Shown in pieces: positions 34,925 through 42,502 of a stretch of 60,898 bases of DNA; the stretch's first letter is position 1; every line of letters starts with the position of its first letter. The DNA is from an uncultured Eubacteriales bacterium. GTDB lineage: Bacteria; Bacillota; Clostridia; Oscillospirales; Acutalibacteraceae. Under the pieces are notes generated by a model that was not told the origin of the DNA, made no database searches, and saw only the letters and a program-made list of their open reading frames with translations. The DNA is taken from contig CAKRRH010000009.1 of NCBI GenBank assembly GCA_934394855.1, positions 1 to 60,898 on the forward strand. The letters run 5' to 3'. Both the position numbers and the translations under genes were made by a program.

Positions 34925-36727
34925 TTACCACAATGTATATTTTTGAGTGGTCTGCTGTTCGGACTGTGTCGAATAGCTTGATGTGCTTGCGTCCTCAAGC
35001 ATATTTGCAGTGAGCGTTTTATATGATTTAGTCGAAGCGATATATACCTTAACGGTCATTTTGTCGCCCGCCTTTGAATCGTCGATTATATCAAGCGCAA
35101 CATCGGCAGAGGTGATTTTGGTGCCGTTGATTTCGGTGATTATGTCGCCTTTTTTAAGTCCCGACGAATAGAGACTTGAGTCAATGTCGATCGACTGAAT
35201 GTAAAGCCCGCTCGGCATATCGTTGACAAGCGCCGCTGCCGCCGTGATTTCAGAATAGGTGATTCCGAGTCTTGCTCTTCCGACGACCTTTTTGTTCGCA
35301 ATCAGGCTCTTTGCCGTCTTGATTGCGTCATTTGACGGGATTGCAAAGCAAAGTCCCTCATAGCCGCTTACAACGATTTTCGACGAACTGATTCCGATCA
35401 CCTGTCCGTACATATTGACAAGCGCACCGCCCGAATTTCCGGAATTAAGCGCTGTGTCGGTCTGAATTACTCTCATGCTGTAATTGACCGTCTGACCGTT
35501 TATCGTATTTGAAAACGATATTCTTCTGCTCGGTGCAGAAATAATGCCTTTTGTTACTGTGCCTTTCAAGCCATAAGGCGAGCCGATTGCGATTACATCA
35601 TCGCCAGTTTCGATTTTTGACGAATCGGCGAATGTTGCCGGTGTCAGATTCTTTGCGCCGCTCATTTTAAGCACGCAAAGGTCGCTTCTGCTGTCGCCCG
35701 CTACATATGTTGCCTTGTAGCTTGTGCCGTCGTTGAGCGTGATGACAAATTTTGCATTCGGAATTTCCGAATAGATGTGGTCGTTTGAAATGATGTAGCC
35801 GCTTTTATCCATGATGACACCAGACGCGATTGCCGAATTATTGCTGTCGTCGCTGTAAACGGTGATGTTTACGACCGAGTCGGAAACCAGCTTTGAAACG
35901 CCGTCTGCGCTATATTTTCCGTCTTTGTCGGCAGTCACGCCGTCTTTTGACGGAACGGTGCCTTGCTGAATTACGACCGAATCATCATTTGAGCCGAGAT
36001 CATTCTGGCTGTTGTCATATCTCAAATCCGTGTTGCCGCCTGCGATGTAACCGATCGTCACTCCCATTGAAAGCAGAACCGCAACCGCAAGGATCACGCA
36101 AAATACCTTAAATCCCTTTTTGCCGCTCTTTGTTGGCTTTTGCGGAGCATAATTTTGTCGGGGCGCTTGATTATAATTGCCCTGCGGCGCCTGCTGTGCA
36201 TAATAATTCTGATAAGCTTTCGGCTGAGGATTGCCATACTGCGGATTCTGATATTGCGGATTATTGTATTGTGCGCCTTGAGCGGCGTTTGGTCTTACCG
36301 GGTCAAAGCTGCGGGTATTAAATCCGCCGTTTTGGTTTGGTGCAGAATATCCGCCGTTTATATTTCCTTGGGCATTTGTGCCAAAGGGAGAATTAACATT
36401 ATTCTGTGCATTTGTACCGACCCCGCTGTTTGAATATGTCGGTGCGGTATAGGTCGGGCGTGTAAACTGCGGCGGCGTTTGATCCGCCTTCGCATTATTT
36501 GCACCATCATTTGCAGTATTTGCACTCTCATTTGCGCCGCTGTCCTGTTTTGCGGCATTATCTGCGTTATCCGTGGGCTTTGCCGCAGTTGCCTTGTCAT
36601 TTGTCGGCGGTGTTTGCGCCGTTGTATCAACCGGAACGGAATTTGAATTGATGCCCTGCTTATTATTTTCGGGTTCATTTACCGTGCCGTCCGCCTGACG
36701 GTTATCATTTTTCTCAAATTCACTCAT
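34925..36727 (-). CDS. HtrA/DegP-like membrane serine protease with PDZ
   Basis: The 600-residue protein has a long Gln/Asn/Pro-rich cytoplasmic N region (about 1-205) and a membrane anchor at about 207-228. The trypsin-like domain carries His317 (SNDHIYSE), Asp349 (RSDLCVLKM) and Ser432 (GNSGGALVN), and a PDZ domain follows (about 485-575). HtrA degrades or refolds misfolded proteins at the membrane. The catalytic His lies in NDHIY in place of the usual NNHVV. The start codon overlaps the kinase stop (ATGA). Together with the two-component genes upstream this resembles a CssRS-HtrA-type secretion-stress operon. Confidence 0.93.
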   Translation of the reverse strand: MSEFEKNDNRQADGTVNEPENNKQGINSNSVPVDTTAQTPPTNDKATAAKPTDNADNAAKQDSGANESANTANDGANNAKADQTPPQFTRPTYTAPTYSNSGVGTNAQNNVNSPFGTNAQGNINGGYSAPNQNGGFNTRSFDPVRPNAAQGAQYNNPQYQNPQYGNPQPKAYQNYYAQQAPQGNYNQAPRQNYAPQKPTKSGKKGFKVFCVILAVAVLLSMGVTIGYIAGGNTDLRYDNSQNDLGSNDDSVVIQQGTVPSKDGVTADKDGKYSADGVSKLVSDSVVNITVYSDDSNNSAIASGVIMDKSGYIISNDHIYSEIPNAKFVITLNDGTSYKATYVAGDSRSDLCVLKMSGAKNLTPATFADSSKIETGDDVIAIGSPYGLKGTVTKGIISAPSRRISFSNTINGQTVNYSMRVIQTDTALNSGNSGGALVNMYGQVIGISSSKIVVSGYEGLCFAIPSNDAIKTAKSLIANKKVVGRARLGITYSEITAAAALVNDMPSGLYIQSIDIDSSLYSSGLKKGDIITEINGTKITSADVALDIIDDSKAGDKMTVKVYIASTKSYKTLTANMLEDASTSSYSTQSEQQTTQKYTLW

Positions 36728-38289
36728 TTGTCCGAATCTCCTTTTTCGTTTTCATCGCTTTCGATTATCTCAGCGTCATATGTCTTGTTTTCCTGTGATG
36801 AATATTTGTGACCTGTCGGGCGAAAACGCTTATCCGACTTGGCCTCATTCACCACGATCTGTGCCGGATTCTGAACATCATTGGGCAAAAGCACCGTAAA
36901 TTTGGTATATTCGTTCAAAACGCTTTCTGCCGTGATTTGTCCGCCGTGAAGTCCGACGATCATTTTTACAATATACAATCCGAACCCCATGCCGGTTTTA
37001 TCATTGCTTCGGCTTCGGTCGGTTTTGTAAAATCTCTCAAAAATTCGGCTGAGCTCAACGCTTGTCAGTCCTTCACCCGAATTTTTAATCGCAATTTCAA
37101 CATTATTTTGTTTGTCCTCTGACACCCGAACCTCAATGTAACCGCTCTCGGGTGTAAATTTGATTGCGTTTTCAACCAAATTGTAAAGCACCTGATAGAT
37201 TAGGTCGCTGTCGGCAAAGAGCATAATCTTTTCGGTATCCTCAAGCCCTCTTAACTCGATTTTTTTATCCTCGATCCGCTTTTCAAATGATAACATGATT
37301 CTAAGAAGCAAATCGGAGACATTGAATGTTGAACGGTTGAGTTTAACATTGTCGTTTTCAAGCCGTGAGAGTTGGAGCATTGAGTTTACAAGCCGCGAAA
37401 GACGCTTTGTTTCGTCCGACACGATTCTCATATATTTAGGATAGCTTTCTTTCGGAATCGTTCCGTCAAGCATTCCGTCAACAAAGCCGGAAATTGTGGT
37501 CATCGGCGTTTTCAACTCATGAGATACGCTCGAAATGAAGCTTCGGCGCATTTCCTCAAGCTGGCTCAATGATTTTGACATTCGGTTAAACGCCTCGACA
37601 AGCGCACCAATCTCATCGTTTCGTCCCGTTGACTGAATTTGGACAAACTCACCGTTTTCCATCTTCTTTGCCGCCTGCGCCATCTGACGAAGCGGACGGG
37701 TCATTTGCGACGAAATGATATATACCGCAATGAATGCGAGCATTAAGATAAGCAGCGAGCAGATAAGCAGCATTTTGAACATCTGGCTGACCGCAACGCT
37801 TGCGCCTTCAAGCGGTGTTGACGCAAAGACCGCTCCGACCGCCGAATTTTCCACAACAATCGGAGTTGACACCGTGTAGCAGGCACTTTGATAAATTCCG
37901 CCCATCGTGCCGGAATATGAGTTGTCGCCGCTAAGCGCCCGATTCATGTATTTTTTGTCAATCACATTTGTTTTATGCCGACAATCGGTTTCTTCATCAG
38001 AGCATAAATAGCAGTTGCCGCTTACATCCGCAACATAAATATCCGCACCGATTATTCGGCTGATAACCTTAACGGTGCTGTCAAGCTCGCCGCGAAAATC
38101 TTTTCCCGACACAAGCGTGCTTGCGGAAAAATCGGAAATCGTGTGAACATTGTTGCTGAGCAGCTCCTCTTTATCTTCACGCCACTGATTTTTCGTAAAC
38201 ACAAGCAAAATGCTTCCCAAAATCACAAAGCACAGCAAAAGAATGCTTGCAATTATGGTGAAATATTTATAAAATATGCTTTTTTGCAT
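36724..38289 (-). CDS. Membrane sensor histidine kinase
   Basis: The 521-residue kinase has two membrane helices (about 11-31 and 168-192) around an extracellular domain of about 135 residues. A HAMP domain follows, then a HisKA domain with His257 in SSVSHELKTP, and an HATPase_c domain with NLVENAIKF and TGMGFGLYIV. The extracellular domain contains C93, C96 and C103 with His105 nearby. Its partners are the response regulator upstream and HtrA downstream with an overlapping start. A surface or secretion-stress signal is inferred from the context. Confidence 0.93.
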   Translation of the reverse strand: MQKSIFYKYFTIIASILLLCFVILGSILLVFTKNQWREDKEELLSNNVHTISDFSASTLVSGKDFRGELDSTVKVISRIIGADIYVADVSGNCYLCSDEETDCRHKTNVIDKKYMNRALSGDNSYSGTMGGIYQSACYTVSTPIVVENSAVGAVFASTPLEGASVAVSQMFKMLLICSLLILMLAFIAVYIISSQMTRPLRQMAQAAKKMENGEFVQIQSTGRNDEIGALVEAFNRMSKSLSQLEEMRRSFISSVSHELKTPMTTISGFVDGMLDGTIPKESYPKYMRIVSDETKRLSRLVNSMLQLSRLENDNVKLNRSTFNVSDLLLRIMLSFEKRIEDKKIELRGLEDTEKIMLFADSDLIYQVLYNLVENAIKFTPESGYIEVRVSEDKQNNVEIAIKNSGEGLTSVELSRIFERFYKTDRSRSNDKTGMGFGLYIVKMIVGLHGGQITAESVLNEYTKFTVLLPNDVQNPAQIVVNEAKSDKRFRPTGHKYSSQENKTYDAEIIESDENEKGDSDK

Positions 38290-38336
38290 TTAAAACTGTC
38301 CCCCAAAGGGTATTTTTATTCCGTACAAATCGAAAA

Positions 38337-39038
38337 TCAATTATATTCGGGCTGTTTTGTTTCAAATTTATAGCCGACGCCCCAAACGGTTTTCAAGCAC
38401 CATTTGTCCGACACGCCCTCGAGCTTTTCACGAAGTCTTTTAACGTGAACATCAACTGTTCTCGAATCGCCGTAATATTCAAATCCCCAAACCTCGTCAA
38501 GCAGCTGGTCACGGGTATATACCTTATTCGGATTGCTTGCAAGATGATAGATGAGTTCAAGCTCTTTCGGCGGTGTGTCGATCTGCTTGCCGTCTACAAT
38601 CAATTCATAGTTGGTAAGATTGATTACGAGCTTATCATATTCAACCCGCTTGATTCCGTTATTTTCCGAAACGCCGCTTCTGCGAAGAACGGCTTTGATT
38701 CGTGCAATTACTTCTTTTGCGTCAAACGGCTTTACAATATAGTCGTCCGCACCGAGCTCAAGGCCCAAAACCTTGTCAAAGGTTTCGCCCTTAGCGGTGA
38801 TCATGATGATCGGCACCTGGGAGGTTTTGCGAATCTCTCTGCAAACCTGCCAGCCGTCAAGTTTCGGCATCATTACATCAAGCAAGATCAGCGACGGATT
38901 GAATTTTTCAACCGTGTCGAGCGCTTCCTGTCCGTTATGACATACGCACACCTCATATTTTTCTTTTTCAAGGTAAAGGCTCAAAAATTCGCAGATGTTG
39001 CTGTCGTCGTCAACGACCATTATTTTTACATCACTCAT
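38337..39038 (-). CDS. OmpR/PhoB-family response regulator
   Basis: The 233-residue protein has a receiver domain (VDDDSNICEFLS at the start, phosphorylated Asp in LILLDVMMP, Lys in VKPFDAKE). It also has a C-terminal winged-helix domain with TRDQLLDEVWGF and SRTVDVHVKRLREK. The ATG at 39038 is used (AAAGGA upstream, with a long spacer); a longer frame adds 14 residues. It controls the operon with the kinase and HtrA. Repeats of TGAACA just upstream (39127-39143) may be its binding site. Confidence 0.93.
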   Translation of the reverse strand: MSDVKIMVVDDDSNICEFLSLYLEKEKYEVCVCHNGQEALDTVEKFNPSLILLDVMMPKLDGWQVCREIRKTSQVPIIMITAKGETFDKVLGLELGADDYIVKPFDAKEVIARIKAVLRRSGVSENNGIKRVEYDKLVINLTNYELIVDGKQIDTPPKELELIYHLASNPNKVYTRDQLLDEVWGFEYYGDSRTVDVHVKRLREKLEGVSDKWCLKTVWGVGYKFETKQPEYN

Positions 39039-39126
39039 TATAAATACAGTCCTTTCAGATAGTATATATTTTTTACACAAAAATTTAGTTTACAAATGAA
39101 TTATAACTCAAAACGGCGCAAATTGG

Positions 39127-39206
39127 TGAACATTATTTGAACACATTTGTGATTTTTTGCAAATTTCTTGTTCATAAGTTGGTAATTTTGCAAAAATTAT
39201 GAACAA
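39127..39206. promoter_or_regulatory. TGAACA repeats in the response-regulator/secA intergenic region
   Basis: TGAACA occurs twice in direct orientation at 39127-39132 and 39138-39143, an 11-bp period typical of OmpR/PhoB-type sites. A perfect 10-bp inverted repeat follows, TTGTTCATAA (39168-39177) and TTATGAACAA (39197-39206), which also contains TGAACA in both orientations. It could control either divergent gene. Confidence 0.45.
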
Positions 39207-39408
39207 AACGACGGCAATTCTGATTTCTTTAAAAATTTGAATTTTGTCGTCATGGGTCATATTATATTACATTATATAACAAAGCAATTTCAAATCAACC
39301 GCATTTTTCCAAATGTTCAAAATTTATTCTTTTATTTTCACAGAAAATGTGCTACAATGATTGTAATTTGATAAATTTGCATCATGCAATATGAAAGGGT
39401 TGATAAAT
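39207..39408. promoter_or_regulatory. AT-rich secA promoter region
   Basis: No gene is seen. An extended -10 (TGCTACAAT, 39350-39358) precedes the secA start by about 50 nt; its -35 is weak. The rest is AT-rich without structure I can name. Confidence 0.4.
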
Positions 39409-42150
39409 ATGAGTCTGAGAGATCTTTTGGTTGGCAATTACAGCAAACGCCAGCTTAAAAAAATCGAGCCGATCAAAAACCGAGTTTTGGCGCTTGAAGA
39501 CAAATATAAAAAATATACCGACGAACAGCTTAGAGAATGCACAAAAAGCTTTAAGGACAAGGTTCAGACAGGCACAACGCTTGACGAGATTTTGCCGGAC
39601 GCATTTGCGGTTTGCCGAGAGGCTGCCGACCGTGTGCTCGGAATGCGCCCCTATCCGGTTCAGGTAATCGGCGGAATCGTTTTGCATCAGGGCAGAATTG
39701 CCGAGATGAAAACAGGCGAGGGTAAAACCTTGGTTGCAACAATGCCGGCATACCTTAACGCGCTCAGCGGCAAGGGCGTTCACATTGTAACCGTAAACGA
39801 CTACCTTGCAAAGCGTGACTCGGAATGGATGGGTAAATTATATCGCTTTTTGGGACTATCCGTCGGACTGATCGTTCATGATTTGACATCGGAACAGCGC
39901 AAAGAGGCATATAACGCGGACATTACATATTGCACAAACAACGAGCTTGGCTTTGACTATCTTCGTGATAACATGGTCACCTATAAAGAGGACAAGTCTC
40001 AGCGCGGCCACAGCTTTGCAATCGTTGACGAGGTTGACTCGATTTTGATTGATGAAGCAAGAACACCGCTCATCATTTCGGGTCAAGGCGAAAAATCGAC
40101 CGAGCTTTACACAAGAGCCGACAAATTTGCCCGTTCTCTTCGCTGCGTCAAGGTTCGCCAAACCGACGCAAAGGTTGACAACGACGAGGAATATTCAAAC
40201 GGCGACTACATCGTAGACGAAAAGGCGAAAACCGCAACCTTGACCGCAAGCGGTATCTCAAAAGCCGAGCAATATTTCGGAATTGAAAATTTGAGCGATT
40301 CCGAAAACCTCACGATCGCACATCACATCAACCAGGCAATCAAGGCTCACGGCATTATGCAGCGTGACATCGACTATGTTGTTAAAGACGGCGAAGTTAT
40401 CATTGTTGACGAATATACGGGTCGACTGATGTTCGGCCGCCGCTATAATGAAGGACTTCATCAGGCAATCGAGGCAAAAGAGGGCGTTAAAATCGCAAAT
40501 GAATCAAAGACACTTGCGACGATCACCTTCCAAAACTTCTTCCGTCTCTATGATAAGCTTTCGGGTATGACCGGTACGGCAATGACCGAATCACAGGAAT
40601 TCGGCGAGATTTATCATCTTGACGTTGTAGAGATTCCGACAAACAAGCCGCTTGCAAGAATCGATATGCCCGATGTTGTTTACAAAACAGAAAAGGCGAA
40701 GTTTAATGCGGTAATCGACAACATAATCGAATGCCACGAAAAAGGTCAGCCGGTGCTTGTCGGCACAATTTCGATTGAAAAGTCGGAATTGCTTTCAAAA
40801 ATGCTGAAGGCTAAAAAAATACAGCATAATGTGCTTAATGCAAAGAACCACGAGCGGGAGGCGGAGATCATTGCCCAGGCGGGCAAATTCGGCTCGGTAA
40901 CGATCGCCACCAACATGGCAGGCCGTGGTACGGATATTATTCTCGGCGGCAATGCCGAATATATGGCGAAAGCCGAGATGAGAAAGCGTGATTTTTCGGA
41001 CGAGCTGATTGCCGAGGCAACAGGCTTTGCCGAAACAGACAGCGAAGACATTCTCAATGCAAGAAATGTTTTCAAAGAGCTTGAGAGCAAATATAAACAA
41101 GAGCTTGCACCCGAAACCGAAAAGGTTTTGCAGGCCGGCGGATTGTTCATCATCGGCACAGAGCGTCATGAATCACGACGCATTGACAACCAGCTCCGCG
41201 GTCGTGCAGGCCGTCAGGGCGATGTCGGCGCAAGTAAATTCTATGTATCGCTCGAAGACGATTTGATGAGATTGTTCGGCGGTGAGCGAATTTACAACAT
41301 GATGGATTCGCTCAATGTTGACGACGACACACCGCTTGAGATGAAAATGCTTTCGAAATCGATCGAGGGCGCTCAGCAGAAGATTGAGCTTCGCAACTTT
41401 ACTCAGCGTAAAAATGTCCTTGAATATGACGATGTAATGAATGTTCAGCGTACGATCATCTATAACGAGCGCAACAAGGTGCTTGACGGCGACGATCTCC
41501 ATGATACTATTATCAAGATGATGAACGAATGCATTTCGGCAACCGTTTCACAATATCTCACAGGTGAGAGTGCAGACGATTGGAATTTTGACGGACTCAA
41601 AGCAAACCTTTCAACATGGCTGCCGTGTGACGATATAATCGACGAACAGCAAAAGGATTTGAATGCGGTCACGGTTGAAAGCGTAACGGACGCTGTTAAT
41701 GACTTTGCAATGAAGAAATATGAAGCCAAGGAAGAAGAATACGGCAGCGAGCTCATGCGTGAAATCGAGCGTGTAATTTTGCTTCGTTCGGTTGACACTC
41801 ACTGGATGGATCACATTGACGCAATGGATGAACTGCGAAACGGAATCAGACTTCGTGCATACGGTCAGCATGATCCGGTTGTAGCATATCGCAACGAAGG
41901 CTATGATATGTTCACCGCAATGAACGAATCGATTCGTGAAGAAACCACAAAGCGCTTGCTTAATGTTCAGGTAAGACGAGATGAGGATGTTAAGCGTGAA
42001 AAGGTTGCAAAAGTTACCTCGGAATCGGGCGCAGATGACGGTTCGCTGAAAAAACAGCCTGTCAAGGTTGCCAAAAAACCGGGTCGAAATGATCCGTGTC
42101 CGTGCGGCAGCGGCAAAAAATATAAAAAATGCTGCGGCAGAGACGAATAA
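39409..42150 (+). CDS. secA: Preprotein translocase ATPase SecA
   Basis: The 913-residue motor has the Walker A segment MKTGEGKTLVA, the DEAD-like IVDEVDSILIDEARTPLI, the helicase motif GRGTDIILGG and the GRAGRQGD block. The C-terminal SEC-C zinc-binding motif CPCGSGKKYKKCC is intact. SecA drives protein export through SecYEG. The start at 39409 follows GAAAGGG with a nine-nt spacer; a six-codon longer frame is possible but its ATG overlaps that site. It is transcribed away from the response-regulator/kinase/HtrA operon, which fits a shared export theme. Confidence 0.98.
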   Translation: MSLRDLLVGNYSKRQLKKIEPIKNRVLALEDKYKKYTDEQLRECTKSFKDKVQTGTTLDEILPDAFAVCREAADRVLGMRPYPVQVIGGIVLHQGRIAEMKTGEGKTLVATMPAYLNALSGKGVHIVTVNDYLAKRDSEWMGKLYRFLGLSVGLIVHDLTSEQRKEAYNADITYCTNNELGFDYLRDNMVTYKEDKSQRGHSFAIVDEVDSILIDEARTPLIISGQGEKSTELYTRADKFARSLRCVKVRQTDAKVDNDEEYSNGDYIVDEKAKTATLTASGISKAEQYFGIENLSDSENLTIAHHINQAIKAHGIMQRDIDYVVKDGEVIIVDEYTGRLMFGRRYNEGLHQAIEAKEGVKIANESKTLATITFQNFFRLYDKLSGMTGTAMTESQEFGEIYHLDVVEIPTNKPLARIDMPDVVYKTEKAKFNAVIDNIIECHEKGQPVLVGTISIEKSELLSKMLKAKKIQHNVLNAKNHEREAEIIAQAGKFGSVTIATNMAGRGTDIILGGNAEYMAKAEMRKRDFSDELIAEATGFAETDSEDILNARNVFKELESKYKQELAPETEKVLQAGGLFIIGTERHESRRIDNQLRGRAGRQGDVGASKFYVSLEDDLMRLFGGERIYNMMDSLNVDDDTPLEMKMLSKSIEGAQQKIELRNFTQRKNVLEYDDVMNVQRTIIYNERNKVLDGDDLHDTIIKMMNECISATVSQYLTGESADDWNFDGLKANLSTWLPCDDIIDEQQKDLNAVTVESVTDAVNDFAMKKYEAKEEEYGSELMREIERVILLRSVDTHWMDHIDAMDELRNGIRLRAYGQHDPVVAYRNEGYDMFTAMNESIREETTKRLLNVQVRRDEDVKREKVAKVTSESGADDGSLKKQPVKVAKKPGRNDPCPCGSGKKYKKCCGRDE

Positions 42151-42164
42151 CATATTTGCAGAAC

Positions 42165-42200
42165 AAAAGAGAAGTACATTTTAAAATGTACTTCTCTTTT
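42165..42200 (+). terminator. Terminator after secA
   Basis: An 18-bp perfect palindrome (arms AAAAGAGAAGTACATTTT) with a T tail. Confidence 0.92.
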
Positions 42201-42294
42201 TATATTGCATATTATCCCACTTTTTTGCCGTGAAGAACAGCCGTGGAAAACAGAAGATGATCTGTCCGTTTTCTCTTGTCGGATATAATTCCGC

Positions 42295-42468
42295 TCAAAT
42301 CAGCCGCATTTTAAGCCGATCGGCAATAATCCTGCTGCTGTTTCCGGGACCGCAGCCCAAATCGAATATGGTTTTCGGCTCGATGTCAATTCGGGCAAAA
42401 AGAACCTTTGCCGGCTGCGAACGCTGATCGATGAATTTTTATTGTAAATTTGCGCTCCGATCTGCCAT
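42295..42468 (-). pseudogene. Fragment of a SAM methyltransferase (Tam-like)
   Basis: On the minus strand an ATG frame reads MADRSANLQ, a TAA, then KFIDQRSQPAKVLFARI and TIFDLGCGPGNSSRIIADRL before a stop. The QRSQPA and DLGCGPGNSS segments are the opening and motif I of trans-aconitate methyltransferase-like enzymes. An in-frame stop at codon 10 and loss of everything after motif I indicate a decayed, truncated gene. It lies between secA and the dockerin protein gene. Confidence 0.75.
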
Positions 42469-42502
42469 TTTTAATGCTTCCTTTTAAATTACACCGAATA
42501 AT

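Noticed and set aside
42230..42427. 65-codon plus-strand frame after secA
   Set aside because: It is the antisense shadow of the methyltransferase pseudogene, whose motif I is clear on the minus strand.
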